From Epiperipatus broadwayi (Eukaryota; Onychophora; Udeonychophora; Euonychophora; Peripatidae), in assembly GCA_028023455.1 (NCBI GenBank), contig JAQFVV010012418.1:7497244-7561243 (forward strand): a stretch of DNA of 64,000 bases, written 5' to 3'. Below are positions 1 to 11,210 of this stretch, piece by piece; position 1 is the stretch's first letter; every line of letters begins with the position of its first letter. The position numbers and the translations under genes are program-made. The notes under the pieces were generated by a model. It saw only the letters and a list, made by a program, of their open reading frames with translations, searched no databases and was not told where the DNA came from.

Positions 1-1187
1 TCTTTCTATATTTCTATAGTTTATGAGTATATTTTTATTATTTACTGTTCGATTTTTAAAAAATATAATACCGGCATATTATATATATGAACCATTACTA
101 TTATTAATTTTAAATTAACTGCAATAAACTTATTAAAAGTATAGGCTTATCTTTTTAATTTCATTTGACTATTTTTTTCTGTATCCATAATTAATGACGT
201 GGCAATTGGATATAAATGAGGCAATTCCACTAATTGAATTCTGTAACTAATGTTATCATGAATTTGGATGTATGTGCTGGTTTATTGTTTAAATTGCTTT
301 GTCAAGAGGATAGATAACAATCTAGTGTAAATGTTTCTTTTTGATAATCAAAGTCATTCTCTATGTTAAAACTATTAATATTACAATATATTTTTTATTA
401 GCAAAAATATGATCAAACAATATCTTTTTTTAAAATCAAAGTTAAACTTTCACATCGACTTTTTCTTTGGATTTGTTTAAAAAAATGTCAAAATATACAA
501 ACTTTCTTTTTCCACAAATTCTACTAATCTATGATCTTTATAATTTCTATCTCAGATCCAAATTTACTCAATATACTTTTTCTGAAAAGTTTTCCAATTC
601 TTATAATAAAATCTTTTATGATAACTTAGAGATGCTACTTGGATATAAGTGTAAGTAATCTGCATTCAGTATTTTTTAATAAATTGCAAAAGTAATGTTA
701 TTATTCATCTGATAAATAACAATGTAGTTATTTTATATTATATTTATAATAAATTCTACAATATTATAGGATTTATAGTAAAGTACAGGATTATACAACA
801 AATTTCTTAATATTTCTTTTAATTTTACAGTCAAACTATGCTTTAGTTAATATGATACTTAATCATTTTTTCAAATTTCTTGTTTGAGAATAATCTGTAG
901 TTGAAAGTTGTCAACTGCTGTTCAATGTTGTGAATAAAATATTAATATGATAACAACAAAGCTATTTGAATGTCTTAGTAATATATGGACTCATAAAGTG
1001 TTCCACCTGAAATTAAGAAGTTTTGTATAGTTGCAATTTATGAAAATAAAAATATTATAAGTTTACATGGTCAAAATATCATTATATTCACTATATATTT
1101 TTTCAGGATTTTATTGAATAGATTATTTAAATCAGATAAGTCTTAACCAAAACCTCTCACAATTGCAAAAATATGCATGAGTAGAAG
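1..1187. other. AT-rich DNA without recognisable gene
   Basis: Only short open frames are present (one of about 63 codons near 467-658 lacks an ATG start and any recognisable motif). I see no repeat boundary, RNA gene or splice structure. Confidence 0.6.
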
Positions 1188-1415
1188 CAAGATTTATGTA
1201 TTGCTTTTATTGATTTGGACAGGATATTTTACTCTGTTAATCATAAAGTTTTATGACAATGATTGTTATTAGCTAGTTGTCCACTGAAGTTTATTTGCGT
1301 TATTTAGGTTAAATCGAATGCTTTTGAAATGAAAATAGATGTTAAACAAGGATATGTATTACTCCAACTTTATTTTACATTTTTATAACAGAAATTTTTG
1401 ATTCCATTTACAAGT
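1188..1415 (+). pseudogene. decayed LINE reverse transcriptase fragment
   Basis: One reading frame, broken by several stops, still shows the order of a non-LTR reverse transcriptase. First comes a motif A-like CIAFIDLDRIFYSVNHK (catalytic Asp in FIDL), then a CPLKFI segment, then FEMKIDVKQGY, which corresponds to the conserved GVKQG block before the catalytic FADD motif. FADD itself is not recognisable downstream. Catalytic activity is out of the question. The pattern fits elements with the F-V-N-G-V-K-Q-G-C-V-L-A-P-T-L-F signature, and is not an obvious copy of the RTE at 7692-10988. Boundaries are approximate, and the family assignment beyond non-LTR RT is uncertain. Confidence 0.6.
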
Positions 1416-3736
1416 AGCTTTATAAACAGATACCCATATGAAGGGGCGGATTGGTAACTTGAATTATTAATTTAATCTTATTGACTTTTAGATTTTTACA
1501 GTATACTACACTGGGCTAATCTTGTCAGTTCCAAAAAAAAAGAAGAAATCTATAGAATATTCTTCATGTTTTGAACGCAAATTATTAAGAGTTCAATTTA
1601 GGTATTCAGACATATCAGTTATGGATAAAAAACAAGTTCATGAACTTTCAGATTGGATTATTATCAACCAAAAGAATGTGAACCACTTCAATATCATGTT
1701 AGTATTTTAAAGGTAAAAATGCATCTTTAATTAGCACAAATGTGTGAGACTATTTGACAACACACACATATATGTATAAAAATTAAAACATTGGAATTAA
1801 CACCACAATTTTCAATTTACAAATTTACTTATAAATTAAGCCATACTGAGTAGCAGTCATGTTATAAGCTAGCTATAGCGTTTATTTATTTATATATTGA
1901 TATATTAAAAATTGTAGAATTTCAATGTTTTGTTTTATCCTATATTATTTTGAATGATATTATATATATATATTTGCATTTTTAAAATCAATTTCTATAG
2001 ACAAACAATTTGAACGAGGAAGCAACGTATGCGCGGGTGTATGTGTAAATGTTACACATTTTTGATACAAATTATTAACTTTTAAATTAACTCTTCATAT
2101 TTTTAAAGAAATAAAAATAATATTAAAAAAAAGTGATATGCAAATTTAATTTATTATAGCAAACTCTTTTATTCACTCATTCATTCAATTCTATAAACGA
2201 GATTTATAGAAATAATTTATATGTAAGTAAGTAATTTAATCAGAACTTAAAAAAAAAAAACTTCAATAGTTTGAATAAATATTATTATAAATATATCAGA
2301 ATGTTTTTGTGAATAAAGCTACATATTCTGTTAATGTTTTATTAAAATTATTTCAGAAATGTTTTGCAAAGGCAGACGTCGTCATAAATAAACTAACTAA
2401 TTTCAATATACATCTAATGAAATTTCTTCAATATAAATAATATATACTTTATTGCATATTTATAGTTAAAACTTTCAACTGTCATTTTTAAATGAAAAAA
2501 AAACCCAACATCTTGTCTCCGACTTTTTAAAATTAATGTTTTATTTTAAAGATAACAAAATAGTATATTTTTGATTAATAAATAAAATAACAATCAAATC
2601 TACAATATATTGATATTTCTTATAAATATAAGGTATTACTTTTAATACTGTGAAGAGAAATATTATCAAAATAATGTAAATCTTCAGACAAGAAAAAGAA
2701 ACAAGTTATTTCATAAAATAAAATTTTTTTTTTTTATTAAAACATACTCTCGAGTGTTAAATTATTATTGGCAATGAGCAAATATTATTGCTTAGAATAG
2801 TACCAGTTGGCAATTAATCTGGGAAAATAATTTGACATAATATATTTTATTAAACATTTATTTTCTAAACTCTTATCAATACATTATAATGTAATGCATA
2901 AATTAGTTTAAATTCATTTAACAATTAATACATTGCTTGTTACCATTAATAAAAAAGGGAATAGATTATATAGAACGTAGAAATGATCTTCAAAAGGCCT
3001 AAGAACAGACACATTAAAAAAATATGCAGGATTTGTTTTATTTAAAGTGAATTATAAGATTTAATGTTATTGCCATACATCTAAAATCAAAAATCTCTAA
3101 TTGATCATATTATTAAAACTATCATTAGGTAGATACATAATTAATATGGTGTACAGCTTAGGAAAGTAAAATTTCTTCTTTGGCCTGCAATTAGAATAGG
3201 TTTTGGATTGATTTTTAACTGAATATGTGAATGCTAACTGACCTAAGAAACTAATCATGCGAATATTTAATTATTTTTAATTACAATCCTATTCACTAAA
3301 TATGATTGATGTATTTATCAACAGTGTTTGAGAAAGGCCAAAAAAATCATCATTAAAATTGTGCGCACTTAAAAAACATGCAAAAAGATTGAATTTATTA
3401 TGATGATCACTTATATCAATAATATTATAAATAAAATGATAAGATGAGCAAAAATAGACATACTTTACCTTAAGATCTATTACAGTATCAGAGTTGTATG
3501 ACAACAGGAATGTTCAGAATTTTATGATTTTACTTAACAATGTCTTGGGAACAAATCTTGCTTACAAAACTTGTTGAGCCATTATTTACACTATGTTTGC
3601 AAAACACATTTTGTGAGAATAGTAATCAGAATAGTTTGTTCTCTGTATACATATCCATAATATTGATAATTAATATTATTTGGAAAGAATTATGCTTTTA
3701 TTAAAGTAATAGTGGAAGCTAATATTATAACTAAGA
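1416..3736. other. AT-rich intergenic DNA
   Basis: No gene, RNA or element boundary is supported. A 62-codon frame at 1522-1710 (lysine-rich start, no ATG in good context) directly follows the LINE fragment and has no family motif. Short (TA)n and poly-A/T runs occur. Confidence 0.5.
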
Positions 3737-4274
3737 TAGGATAACCAGATGTCCCATTTTTCAGGATTTGTCCCTATTTTTGATTAGATGTCCCAGTGTC
3801 CCCAAAATGTCTTTTCAGAATCATTGTATGTCCTGATTTTCAAATACTCATAACTATCATATGTCTTATATAAATAATTCATTGCAAAAATAATAGTTTC
3901 TTGTCTAATATTATAAAAACTTCGGACAAATTTCAAAACCAAAACTAAGATGATTGGTTTCCCAAACTAGATACATTCTCATATCCAATCTCATCTTGGA
4001 GTATATGCAGTTGGATTTTTGTAGGCTAAAATTTGAACTGTGATTGCACTTGCTTTTTTGTGTAGTTTTACTAGTTCTTTGTTGATATTAATTTTCTATA
4101 CTGATAAAATTAATAGGAATATTAATAACCCTAAACAATAGATAACATGTCAAAGAAAAAGCGCACTTACAATGATGAATATACACATGAATGGAGTTGT
4201 ATAAAAAAGGATGCAATGCTGTAAAAATGATTGGTTATGTCACAATTTTTGATTGAACAAATCTGGTCACCCTA
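3737..4274 (+). mobile_element. decayed hAT DNA transposon (internally deleted)
   Basis: The left end reads TAGGATAACCAGATGTCCC and the right end, reverse complemented, reads TAGGGTGACCAGATTT. These are near-matching terminal inverted repeats of the hAT type with a CAGGGTGACCAGATG-like consensus. Flanking 8-mers are AACTAAGA (3729-3736) and AACTAAAG (4275-4282), a mutated 8-bp target duplication as expected for hAT. Only the first part of a transposase frame remains inside, so this is a deletion derivative that would have needed enzyme in trans. Total length is 538 bp. Confidence 0.75.
4147..4224 (+). pseudogene. hAT transposase N-terminal remnant
   Basis: A 25-codon frame starts at an ATG with MSKKKRTYNDEYTHEWSCI. 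Several hAT transposases and ZBED-type host derivatives start this way: a basic stretch, then Y-N-(D/E)-E-Y, leading into a BED zinc finger. The frame stops before any Cys-X2-Cys pair. It lies inside the TIR-bounded element 3737-4274. The call rests on this short similarity plus the element context. Confidence 0.5.
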
Positions 4275-4282
4275 AACTAAAG

Positions 4283-5021
4283 TTACATTACCAATATATC
4301 CAAATAATATTATCAATAATATGTCTGATTTCTTTAGTCAGTTTGATCCCAGAATGTAACTAACTCCTTCTCCAAAGTTGATGAAATCATAAGACCTGGT
4401 GAAATCAAAACATGATATATTTTGTAATAAAATTATTATTTTATGACATGTCACATTATGGAATTTAGTCTAATTGAATATCACACTAATACCCCATTTT
4501 ACTTTTAAGAGGATAGAAGAAGTAGACCATTGAAAATTTTAAAATGTATAATATTCACACTTCTAATTATAATAAAATTTTAAATTAAATCTTTTATGAA
4601 CAGAAACAAAATATACTTTATCAGGTCCTTGTAAAACTCACTTAAAATTTTCATTATCTTCAATATCATTTTAAAATTCTAAATACAAATCTATAAATAT
4701 ATATTTTAAAGATTATCAAACTTATAATAAATTCTTTTTTTTATGTCTTTTCAATTTTATGTTAAATATGTCCAATCTTTTACAAACATTTCTACCAATT
4801 GTTCCAGAATTAAGATGATAAACAGTCATGAATCTGAAGAGATTTAAACTGCCTTAATTATTATAAACCTTCATTTGTTTTCATAGAATCTGCATTCTAA
4901 TTATTTAAAAGAGTTTTTTGAAGCTGACAACTCAGCTTTTAATACATTTATGAAGATATTAAATCTTTTCATATCAGATAAATATTTATTAAACTCGCAT
5001 AAGTTCTGTAAGAGTTTAATC
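4283..5021. other. AT-rich spacer between transposon relics
   Basis: Nothing recognisable between the hAT derivative on the left and the Tigger-like element on the right. Confidence 0.5.
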
Positions 5022-5023
5022 TA

Positions 5024-5907
5024 TACCTAGGCCTCTTTTTATATGAATTTTTTAAATGTGATTTTGAAGCTATGCGATTCATGTTTTTTCTTGATAATTT
5101 TTTATGTGGTTTTCTTTTATGTGATAAACAAGTTCATATTTCACTTAAAATCGGGATTTCCCTATTTTATATCTACGCATTAAATTCTATATACTTTAAA
5201 TACCTGTTGGAAAAAGGTTTGGCAATAAATTTAGATACTGTAGAAGATTTAGAAAAAGATAATGAAACAAAAGTGAAACCTGTTCCTTTCACAGCAAAAA
5301 TGATTCAGGAAAGTGTTCAACTTTCTAATCAATTGGAAAATCATTTTCTTGTTAATGATACAAATTATGAACAAGCTCTTAAATTCTAATGACAGATAAA
5401 TGGTTGTATGTCTGGATATCATGAGCTTTATAAACAATTAGTAAAATCATCTCAAAGTTTAATCACCGATTACATTGTCGTCAAAAAACTATTACTCAGC
5501 ACGAGACTGAAGTTGGCGCTAATTCTGCTTTGTTTTCTCTTGTGAAGAATCTGATTTCTCACCAGTTCACAAATGCACTTGCACATTCTCAAATAGTGAT
5601 AATGTTTAAAATATGTATGAAAAAATGTAAAATAAATTACACATGAAAACATATTGCTTTGAATAAAATCTAATAGCTAATAAAAAAACTTTGTTGTATC
5701 AATTTTTTTCAAATATTTGAAATTTTTTTTTAATCATACTTTATTTCCTTATTTTTTTATGTGAATTTTAAAGTAATTTTACTTTGTAGTTTTGGTTTTA
5801 TGCGATTTTTAAAAATTACTGGAACGTATCCCAAATTTTTCAAGGTAAGTCTATTTTTATGCGTTTTTTTGCAGAATGTATCTACCACATAAAAAGAGAC
5901 CCAGGTG
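5024..5907 (+). mobile_element. decayed Tigger/pogo-like DNA transposon
   Basis: The left terminus TACCTAGGCCTCTTTTTAT and the right terminus, reverse complemented, CACCTGGGTCTCTTTTTAT form imperfect inverted repeats. Each is flanked by TA (5022-5023 and 5908-5909), the target duplication of the Tc1/mariner superfamily. Poly-T-rich subterminal DNA with recurring TTTTATGCG and TTTATGTG words is present on both sides. A transposase C-terminal remnant lies inside. Length 884 bp. It ends 20 bp before the next hAT element. Confidence 0.65.
5222..5530 (+). pseudogene. Tigger/pogo transposase C-terminal remnant
   Basis: The frame reads an acidic segment (LDTVEDLEKDNETK) followed by a helical stretch ending in NDTNYEQALKF. 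Two stops follow, then the same frame continues with CMSGYHELYKQLVKSSQ and SLITDYIVVKK. Tigger/pogo (CENP-B related DDE) transposases end in the same order: an acidic region, then D-x-N-x-E-R, then A-x-x-C-Y-x-E-I-Y-K, then a Q-x-x-I-x-D-F-F-like tail. The catalytic DDE core is not recognisable, so this is a relic. TA-flanked inverted repeats around it support the superfamily. Confidence 0.6.
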
Positions 5908-5927
5908 TATTCTCTGTTTGTCTAAAT

Positions 5928-7047
5928 CAGAGGTTGAGAATCTCCAGCGCATAGGTCAAGTCTGGCCATCAAAAGTTCTCAATCCAGTCCCCAGATATTT
6001 TTATAATCGTATATAAAATGGATCTGAATAAAACTATTTAAATGCATGTAGTGCAGCATAAATATACATGCAAATATTGAATTAAAAGATAAAATATTTT
6101 CTCAGTCTACATCTGTTTCTCTCTCCAACCTTTATAATAATTCTACTTTATTCTATCAGAGATTCAATATTCCAACAAATTATTTATATTATGTAGGCTA
6201 TCTGACTACTGATTTGATATATATGACTGAACGCTTTTTGTTTGTTTTTATAATGATTTTTCGCAGTGAATGTATAACTAGCAAAAATTCATTTCATTTT
6301 ATTATTATTTTGCATTTAATTTTTTATTATTAGGATGGCTATAGGGAATAAGATAAGAAAAATTGGCACAAATTTTTTAAAAGAAATGGATCAATGCATA
6401 ATTTTTTTAATAGAAATAAATAATAAATTGATGTGCCTGATATGTCTGGAAAGTATTTCAGTTAATGAAAAATACATTATTAAGATATTTATCAAACATT
6501 CTGACTATAACAAAATTATTGGGAAGAAAGAAATATTAAAATAGAAGACTTGAAAAGGTGTTTCATCATGTAACTGACATGTTTTATAAAAAGTATAAAT
6601 AAGTTAGAAAATTCTGTGAGGACAAATTATTTTTTTTAAAAAGGCAGAAAATTGAAATTATTTTCTGAAGGGGAGTTTATAAAAAACTGCAGCCTAGCTG
6701 ATGTAGATTTAACTTATCCAAAGCATAAAAAGAAATTTGAGAATATATATCTGAAGATAGGTTCAAGGTAAATTGGGAAAATTGTCATTAAATGTGGAAC
6801 AACATTAATAATAATAATGTTACATTATTATTAATTCACACAAAAAATGACTCTCATTTAAAAGGGGAAAGTTGAAGTTGGTCTGCTAATTGAAAAGATT
6901 GTTAGTCATTAATGACTAGAAGAAATTCATTAAAATTTTGATCAAATATAGTAGGCTAATTTTTAAGTCAATAATTTTGTGTAATCTGCAAATGAGAATA
7001 TAAAAAAATACAAATGGCCCTTGGCAGAAAAAAGATTCCCATCACTA
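5928..7047 (+). mobile_element. decayed hAT (Charlie-like) transposon, 1.12 kb
   Basis: The left end CAGAGGTTGAGAATCTCC and the right end, reverse complemented, TAGTGATGGGAATCTTTTTT resemble hAT termini of the CAGTGGTxGGAATC type. The following GCCAAGGGCCATTTG word is common in that group. Flanking 8-mers GTCTAAAT (5920-5927) and ATCTAAAT (7048-7055) differ at one base, fitting an 8-bp target duplication. A degraded transposase N-terminal half is inside on the plus strand. The catalytic RNase H-like and C-terminal dimerisation regions are missing. Confidence 0.75.
6335..6790 (+). pseudogene. hAT transposase remnant (BED-finger region)
   Basis: A 69-codon frame contains LMCLICLESISVNEKYIIK followed by FIKHSDY. 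This matches the C-x-x-C-x2-S-x-S-V-x-K-x-Y-N-L-x-R-H pattern of BED-type zinc fingers in Charlie-like hAT transposases and host relatives such as GTF2IRD2 and ZBED5. After frame breaks, GEFIKNCSLADVDLTYPKHK and then KKFENIYLK recur in the same family order (GEFIKEC...PEKKxxFENISLS). The second histidine spacing is degraded. Downstream sequence is not readable as protein. A relic, not a gene. Confidence 0.65.
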
Positions 7048-7384
7048 ATCTAAATAATAAATAAATGTGAAGTTTAATAAGTAATATAGACATTTCAAAG
7101 CGAAAATGCCATGACCAATGAAATAAATTAAAAATAATCGGTGGACCAAAACTGTAAAAGAAATGCTTAGCTAATGTAGCCATTTTTTTGTTTATCTAAT
7201 TGAAAATATATAGATTTTAAAATTTCATGATTTATTTTAACTGCATTAACAACATTAATATTTATATAAGATGCCTTTCAGGTAGTCAATTACTGAATAA
7301 CATTTGGAGGGTTAACTATGTAGGGCAATATCTTCTAATGAATGTACAATACTAAGCTTGTATTTTGGAATTTTGATGTGACAG

Positions 7385-7538
7385 ATGAATGTAATAATTT
7401 CTCCAAGACATGTTTATATATATATATAATCTCAAGGCTAAATAAATTTGTAAGTAGTCATATGAATGTAATAATTTCTCCAAGACATGTTTATATATAT
7501 ATATAATCTCAAGGCTAAATAAATTTGTAAGTAGTCAT
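7385..7538. repeat. 77-bp tandem duplication (two copies)
   Basis: Copies at 7385-7461 and 7462-7538 are almost identical, including an internal (TA)n run and AATTTGTAAGTAGTCAT. The second copy runs into the inverted-repeat family described at 11004-12480. The near identity suggests a recent slippage or unequal exchange event. Confidence 0.85.
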
Positions 7539-7691
7539 TAAAAACCAGTCAATACTTAGACAATCCCAATATCAATCAATAATTTCAAACTGTTGTCAAG
7601 GCAACCTCCATGGTCCAATATAATTATATAGACATTAAAGATTGTAACTTGATCAGAGAGATTGAAATTATTGATATGAAGAAGTTTTAAT

Positions 7692-10600
7692 CATCATCAT
7701 CATCATCAACCATTATCAATCCACTGCAGGATGAAAGTCTCTCCAAGTTTAATCCATCTTCTCTGATCTTTAGCTTCTCTTTTCCACAACACCCCTGCAC
7801 ATTTTCTTATTTCATCCATCCATCTCACATGTGGTCTCTTTCTGGGTCTTTTACAATCTCTAGGAATCCAGTTTAAAATTTCAATTGTCCATCTATTATC
7901 ATTTCTTCTAGCAATATGTCCAGCCCAACTCCATTTCAATCTTTTAATTTTTTCAATAAGGTCAGTAACACCTGTTTGTTGTCTTACCCATACATTGCGT
8001 TTTCGATCTCTTCTTGTTACTCCCAACATACATCTCTCCATACTCCTTTGAGTGGTCTGAAGTCTCTGTATTGCTCTTCTATTAAGTGTCCAAGTCTCAG
8101 ATCCATAAGTAAGAACTGGTAAAACACATTTGTTAAAAACCATTCTTTTCAAACACATAGGCATATTTCCTTTTAGTATCAAGTTATTTCTACCAAAAGC
8201 ACTCCAACCAAGTTTAATTCTATGATTAATTTCCTCCATTATGTTTCCATCTGTATTAATAATCTGACCAAGGTATTTGTAACTGTTAACTTCTTCTAAT
8301 TCTTCATAATCAATCTTTATTTTCATATTTTGAGCAAATCGATTAAACATTACTTTAGTCTTTTTAACATTTATCTTTAGTCCTACTTTTCTACTTTCAT
8401 CTGCTAACTCCTGCAACATTTCCTGCAGCTCTGAAGCATTATTTGCAAAAACAACTACATCATCTGCAAAATCTAAATGACTTAAATACTCTCCATTTAC
8501 TTTCATTCCTTTAGTTTCCCATTTTAATCCACAAAATACTTCTTGCAGCACTGCTGTAAAAAGTTTTGGAGATATGGAGTCACCTTGTCTTACACCTTTC
8601 TCAATGTTGATTTTTCCAGTATCATTATGTAATCTAATTGTTGCTGTTGCATTTTTATAAATATTCTTTAAAATATGACAATATCCTGGATCTATATTTT
8701 GATGATCCAATGCTTTAATCACTGAAGAAATGTGTATAGAATCGAATGCCTTTTCATAATCTACAAATCCAAAACATAATGACAACTCATATTCATTTGT
8801 CCTTTCTATGACTTCTCTCAATACCTGGATATGATCTATTGTACTAAAACCACTTTTAAATCCAGCTTGTTCTCTTGGTTGGTGGAAATCCAAAGTTCTC
8901 TGTAGACGAGTTGTAATTATCTTGGTAAAATTTTTATATAAAACTGATAAAAGGCTGATAGGTCTGTAATTTCTAATATCTTCTTTATCACCTTTTTTAA
9001 ATATTAATATTATTACTGCATTCTTCCAATCTTCCGGTACATCTTTATCATTTAGACATTTGGTATATAACTTTGCTAAAATTGTTTCTATTTCTTCACC
9101 TGCTTCTTTTAATATATCAATTATAATTCCATCATTTCCTGGAGCCTTTCCTTTCTTCATACATTTAATTGCATGTCTCACTTCTTCATTTAAAATTCTG
9201 GGCAATTCGGAAGATGTAATAGATATAGAAGGTACTTGTTCTTTATTACTATATAATTCTTGATAAAAATCTTCTACCAATTTCATGATGTCATCTCTCT
9301 TTTTAGTAATAATTCCATCTTTTTTTCTTATTGCAGATATAAATTTCCTACCAATACCAAAATGTTGTTTAACATTCTTGAGACTTTTATTTTCTTCTAC
9401 AGCTTTCCTTGCTATTTCACAGTTATACTTTCTTATATCATTTTCAACTCTTTTCCGTACCATTTTACAAAATTCGAGATATTCAATTCTTTTTAATACA
9501 TCATTTTTGTATATCTTCATATTCCTTCTTTTCTTCATAAATTCTCTAGTCTCAGTAGAAATTTTATTAGTCAATTGCTGCTTTTTTCTACCAGCTATCT
9601 TTGTTGCAGTTTTTAAAAGTGTATCAGTTATTTTCATATTAATTTCATTCAAATCTGAATCATGTTCAAAATCTCCTAACACTTGAAACCTATTTGTAAG
9701 TTCTAATTTAAATTCATTAGAATGTTTCTGAAGATTAGGAATATCAACTGTAAATATTGTTTTTCTTAATAATTTTTGTCTCTCTAGTTTTACATTAACA
9801 CGTAACTTACACCTTACTAATCGATGATCACTTCCTGTGTTAAATTTATTAAGAACATTACAATCTTGAAATATGTATTTCCTGTTACTCAAAATATAAT
9901 CCAATTCTGCTGTACCTTCATTTGGATGCTTCCATGTCCATTTCCTTTTAACATTTTTCTCAAAAAATGAATTCATAATATAAAGTTTTTCTTTTTCTGC
10001 AAACTCCACAAGTCTATGTCCTCTCTCATTTCTATTACCATAACCAAAATTACCTACAGCAATTTCATCTTTCATTTGTCTACCAATTCTAGCATTAAAG
10101 TCTCCCATAACAATTTTAAAATGTTGTTTACTCTGATCAAAAGCCTTTTGTACATCCATATAAAAATCTTCTACTACTTCATCACTATGAGAACTTGTTG
10201 GGGCATAAACCTGAATTATCTGCATTTGGTATCTGCTATTAAGTTGTATAACTAATCTTGCAACTCTGTCTGATACACCATCAATCTCCACAATATTGTT
10301 CTTCCATTTTTTATTTATAATGAATCCTACTCCACTTGTATTTCCAATATGTGTGCCTTTATAATAGAGTATATGTCCACTTTTTAAATTAATTGTTTCT
10401 TCACCTTTTCTTCTAACTTCACAAAGTCCAATAATGTCCCATTTAATATAAGACAATTCTTCTTCTAATTCTTGCAATCTTCCTTCACTTGAAAGTGATC
10501 TGCAGTTGTAAGTACCTAAATAAAAAGTCGTCATCAAATGGCAGCCTGGGTCCACAATCAGGGGATTCTTAGCACCCTCCGCCTTCGGCCACCAACCGCT

Positions 10601-10988
10601 GCCTTGGTTGGTGACTTTACAGCCTCCTGGGAATAAGGGCCATGCTTTATTTTTGTCTGTCATAATTGTATATATGTATTGGAAAAATATTTGTCATTTA
10701 CACAAACATTCATTCTGCCTTATCAGGCACTGAGAAGAAAGACCATGGTGTTTCTTGATCTTAAACTCAGAGGTAAAAAGCCAATAAACTCACCACGCTG
10801 GCTAATGCATGTTGGTGAGCAGCCCATCCATGTTCATATACTATATGAATAATCACATAGTAATAACAGCTGCAACGACAAGAACATATGGAGTGGATAT
10901 TAGGAATTTGCCCTGCTCGGTTTCTTTAAGGCCTCCAAGAGGAATCAAAGGGTCTCCTTTCAGTTAATAGGAAACTCCTTTCTGCAGC
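7692..10988 (-). mobile_element. full-length RTE-type LINE with 15-bp target duplication
   Basis: The sequence TGAAGAAGTTTTAAT stands on both sides (7677-7691 and 10989-11003), a perfect 15-bp target duplication. The element is 3,297 bp, the usual size of RTE-clade LINEs. It has a 5' leader of about 325 bp (10664-10988), one ORF, and a 3' end formed directly by (TGA)6. An intact ORF with a perfect duplication indicates a young and possibly active copy. It landed in an older inverted-repeat unit: sequence left of 7691 continues right of 11004. A second, decayed relative is at 41150-44500. Confidence 0.9.
7706..10663 (-). CDS. RTE LINE endonuclease-reverse transcriptase (985 codons)
   Basis: A single uninterrupted ORF encodes the retrotransposition machinery. 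Residues about 48-285 are an APE-type endonuclease: TYNCRSL (Asn53), LCEVRR (Glu82), GDFNARIG (Asp188, Asn190) and SDHRLV (Asp279, His280). Residues about 500-790 are the reverse transcriptase: NYRPISLL, FVDYEKAFD (Asp635), GVRQGD and FADD (732-735). The C-terminal part has YKYLG, LTYGSETW, GHIARR and a final W-rich segment, as in many arthropod copies annotated craniofacial development protein 2-like. No zinc knuckle or RNase H is seen. The ATG at 10663 gives a Pro/Gly/Trp-rich leader; Met44 (MTTFYLGTYNC) is an alternative start. The enzyme would nick target DNA and prime cDNA synthesis from its own RNA. Confidence 0.93.
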   Translation of the reverse strand: MTDKNKAWPLFPGGCKVTNQGSGWWPKAEGAKNPLIVDPGCHLMTTFYLGTYNCRSLSSEGRLQELEEELSYIKWDIIGLCEVRRKGEETINLKSGHILYYKGTHIGNTSGVGFIINKKWKNNIVEIDGVSDRVARLVIQLNSRYQMQIIQVYAPTSSHSDEVVEDFYMDVQKAFDQSKQHFKIVMGDFNARIGRQMKDEIAVGNFGYGNRNERGHRLVEFAEKEKLYIMNSFFEKNVKRKWTWKHPNEGTAELDYILSNRKYIFQDCNVLNKFNTGSDHRLVRCKLRVNVKLERQKLLRKTIFTVDIPNLQKHSNEFKLELTNRFQVLGDFEHDSDLNEINMKITDTLLKTATKIAGRKKQQLTNKISTETREFMKKRRNMKIYKNDVLKRIEYLEFCKMVRKRVENDIRKYNCEIARKAVEENKSLKNVKQHFGIGRKFISAIRKKDGIITKKRDDIMKLVEDFYQELYSNKEQVPSISITSSELPRILNEEVRHAIKCMKKGKAPGNDGIIIDILKEAGEEIETILAKLYTKCLNDKDVPEDWKNAVIILIFKKGDKEDIRNYRPISLLSVLYKNFTKIITTRLQRTLDFHQPREQAGFKSGFSTIDHIQVLREVIERTNEYELSLCFGFVDYEKAFDSIHISSVIKALDHQNIDPGYCHILKNIYKNATATIRLHNDTGKINIEKGVRQGDSISPKLFTAVLQEVFCGLKWETKGMKVNGEYLSHLDFADDVVVFANNASELQEMLQELADESRKVGLKINVKKTKVMFNRFAQNMKIKIDYEELEEVNSYKYLGQIINTDGNIMEEINHRIKLGWSAFGRNNLILKGNMPMCLKRMVFNKCVLPVLTYGSETWTLNRRAIQRLQTTQRSMERCMLGVTRRDRKRNVWVRQQTGVTDLIEKIKRLKWSWAGHIARRNDNRWTIEILNWIPRDCKRPRKRPHVRWMDEIRKCAGVLWKREAKDQRRWIKLGETFILQWIDNG

Positions 10989-11074
10989 TGAAGAAGTTTT
11001 AATAAATCTCTTTAAACAGGAATGCAGACAACAAATAATCAATTATAACCTTAGAAATTACAATTATAATTTTA

Positions 11075-11210
11075 AAATTGCACCCAAAGTATTACTTAAA
11101 TAATAAGTGTAATAATGCTCACAGCTAAATGAATTCATGGACAAATTGCACCCAAAGTATTACTTAAATAATAAATGTAACAATGCTCAAAGCTAAATGG
11201 ATTTGTTGTC
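11075..11210. repeat. 68-bp tandem repeat, two units
   Basis: Units begin AAATTGCACCCAAAGTATTA at 11075 and 11143 and continue into TTAAATAATAAGTGTAATAATGC-like sequence. The same unit recurs as a tandem pair at 11842-11976 and once in reverse near 12130-12200, so it is an integral subrepeat of the R1 family. Confidence 0.8.

Noticed and set aside
8000-10255. Several plus-strand open frames of 67-133 codons
   Set aside because: They are antisense to the intact LINE ORF and have no protein motifs.
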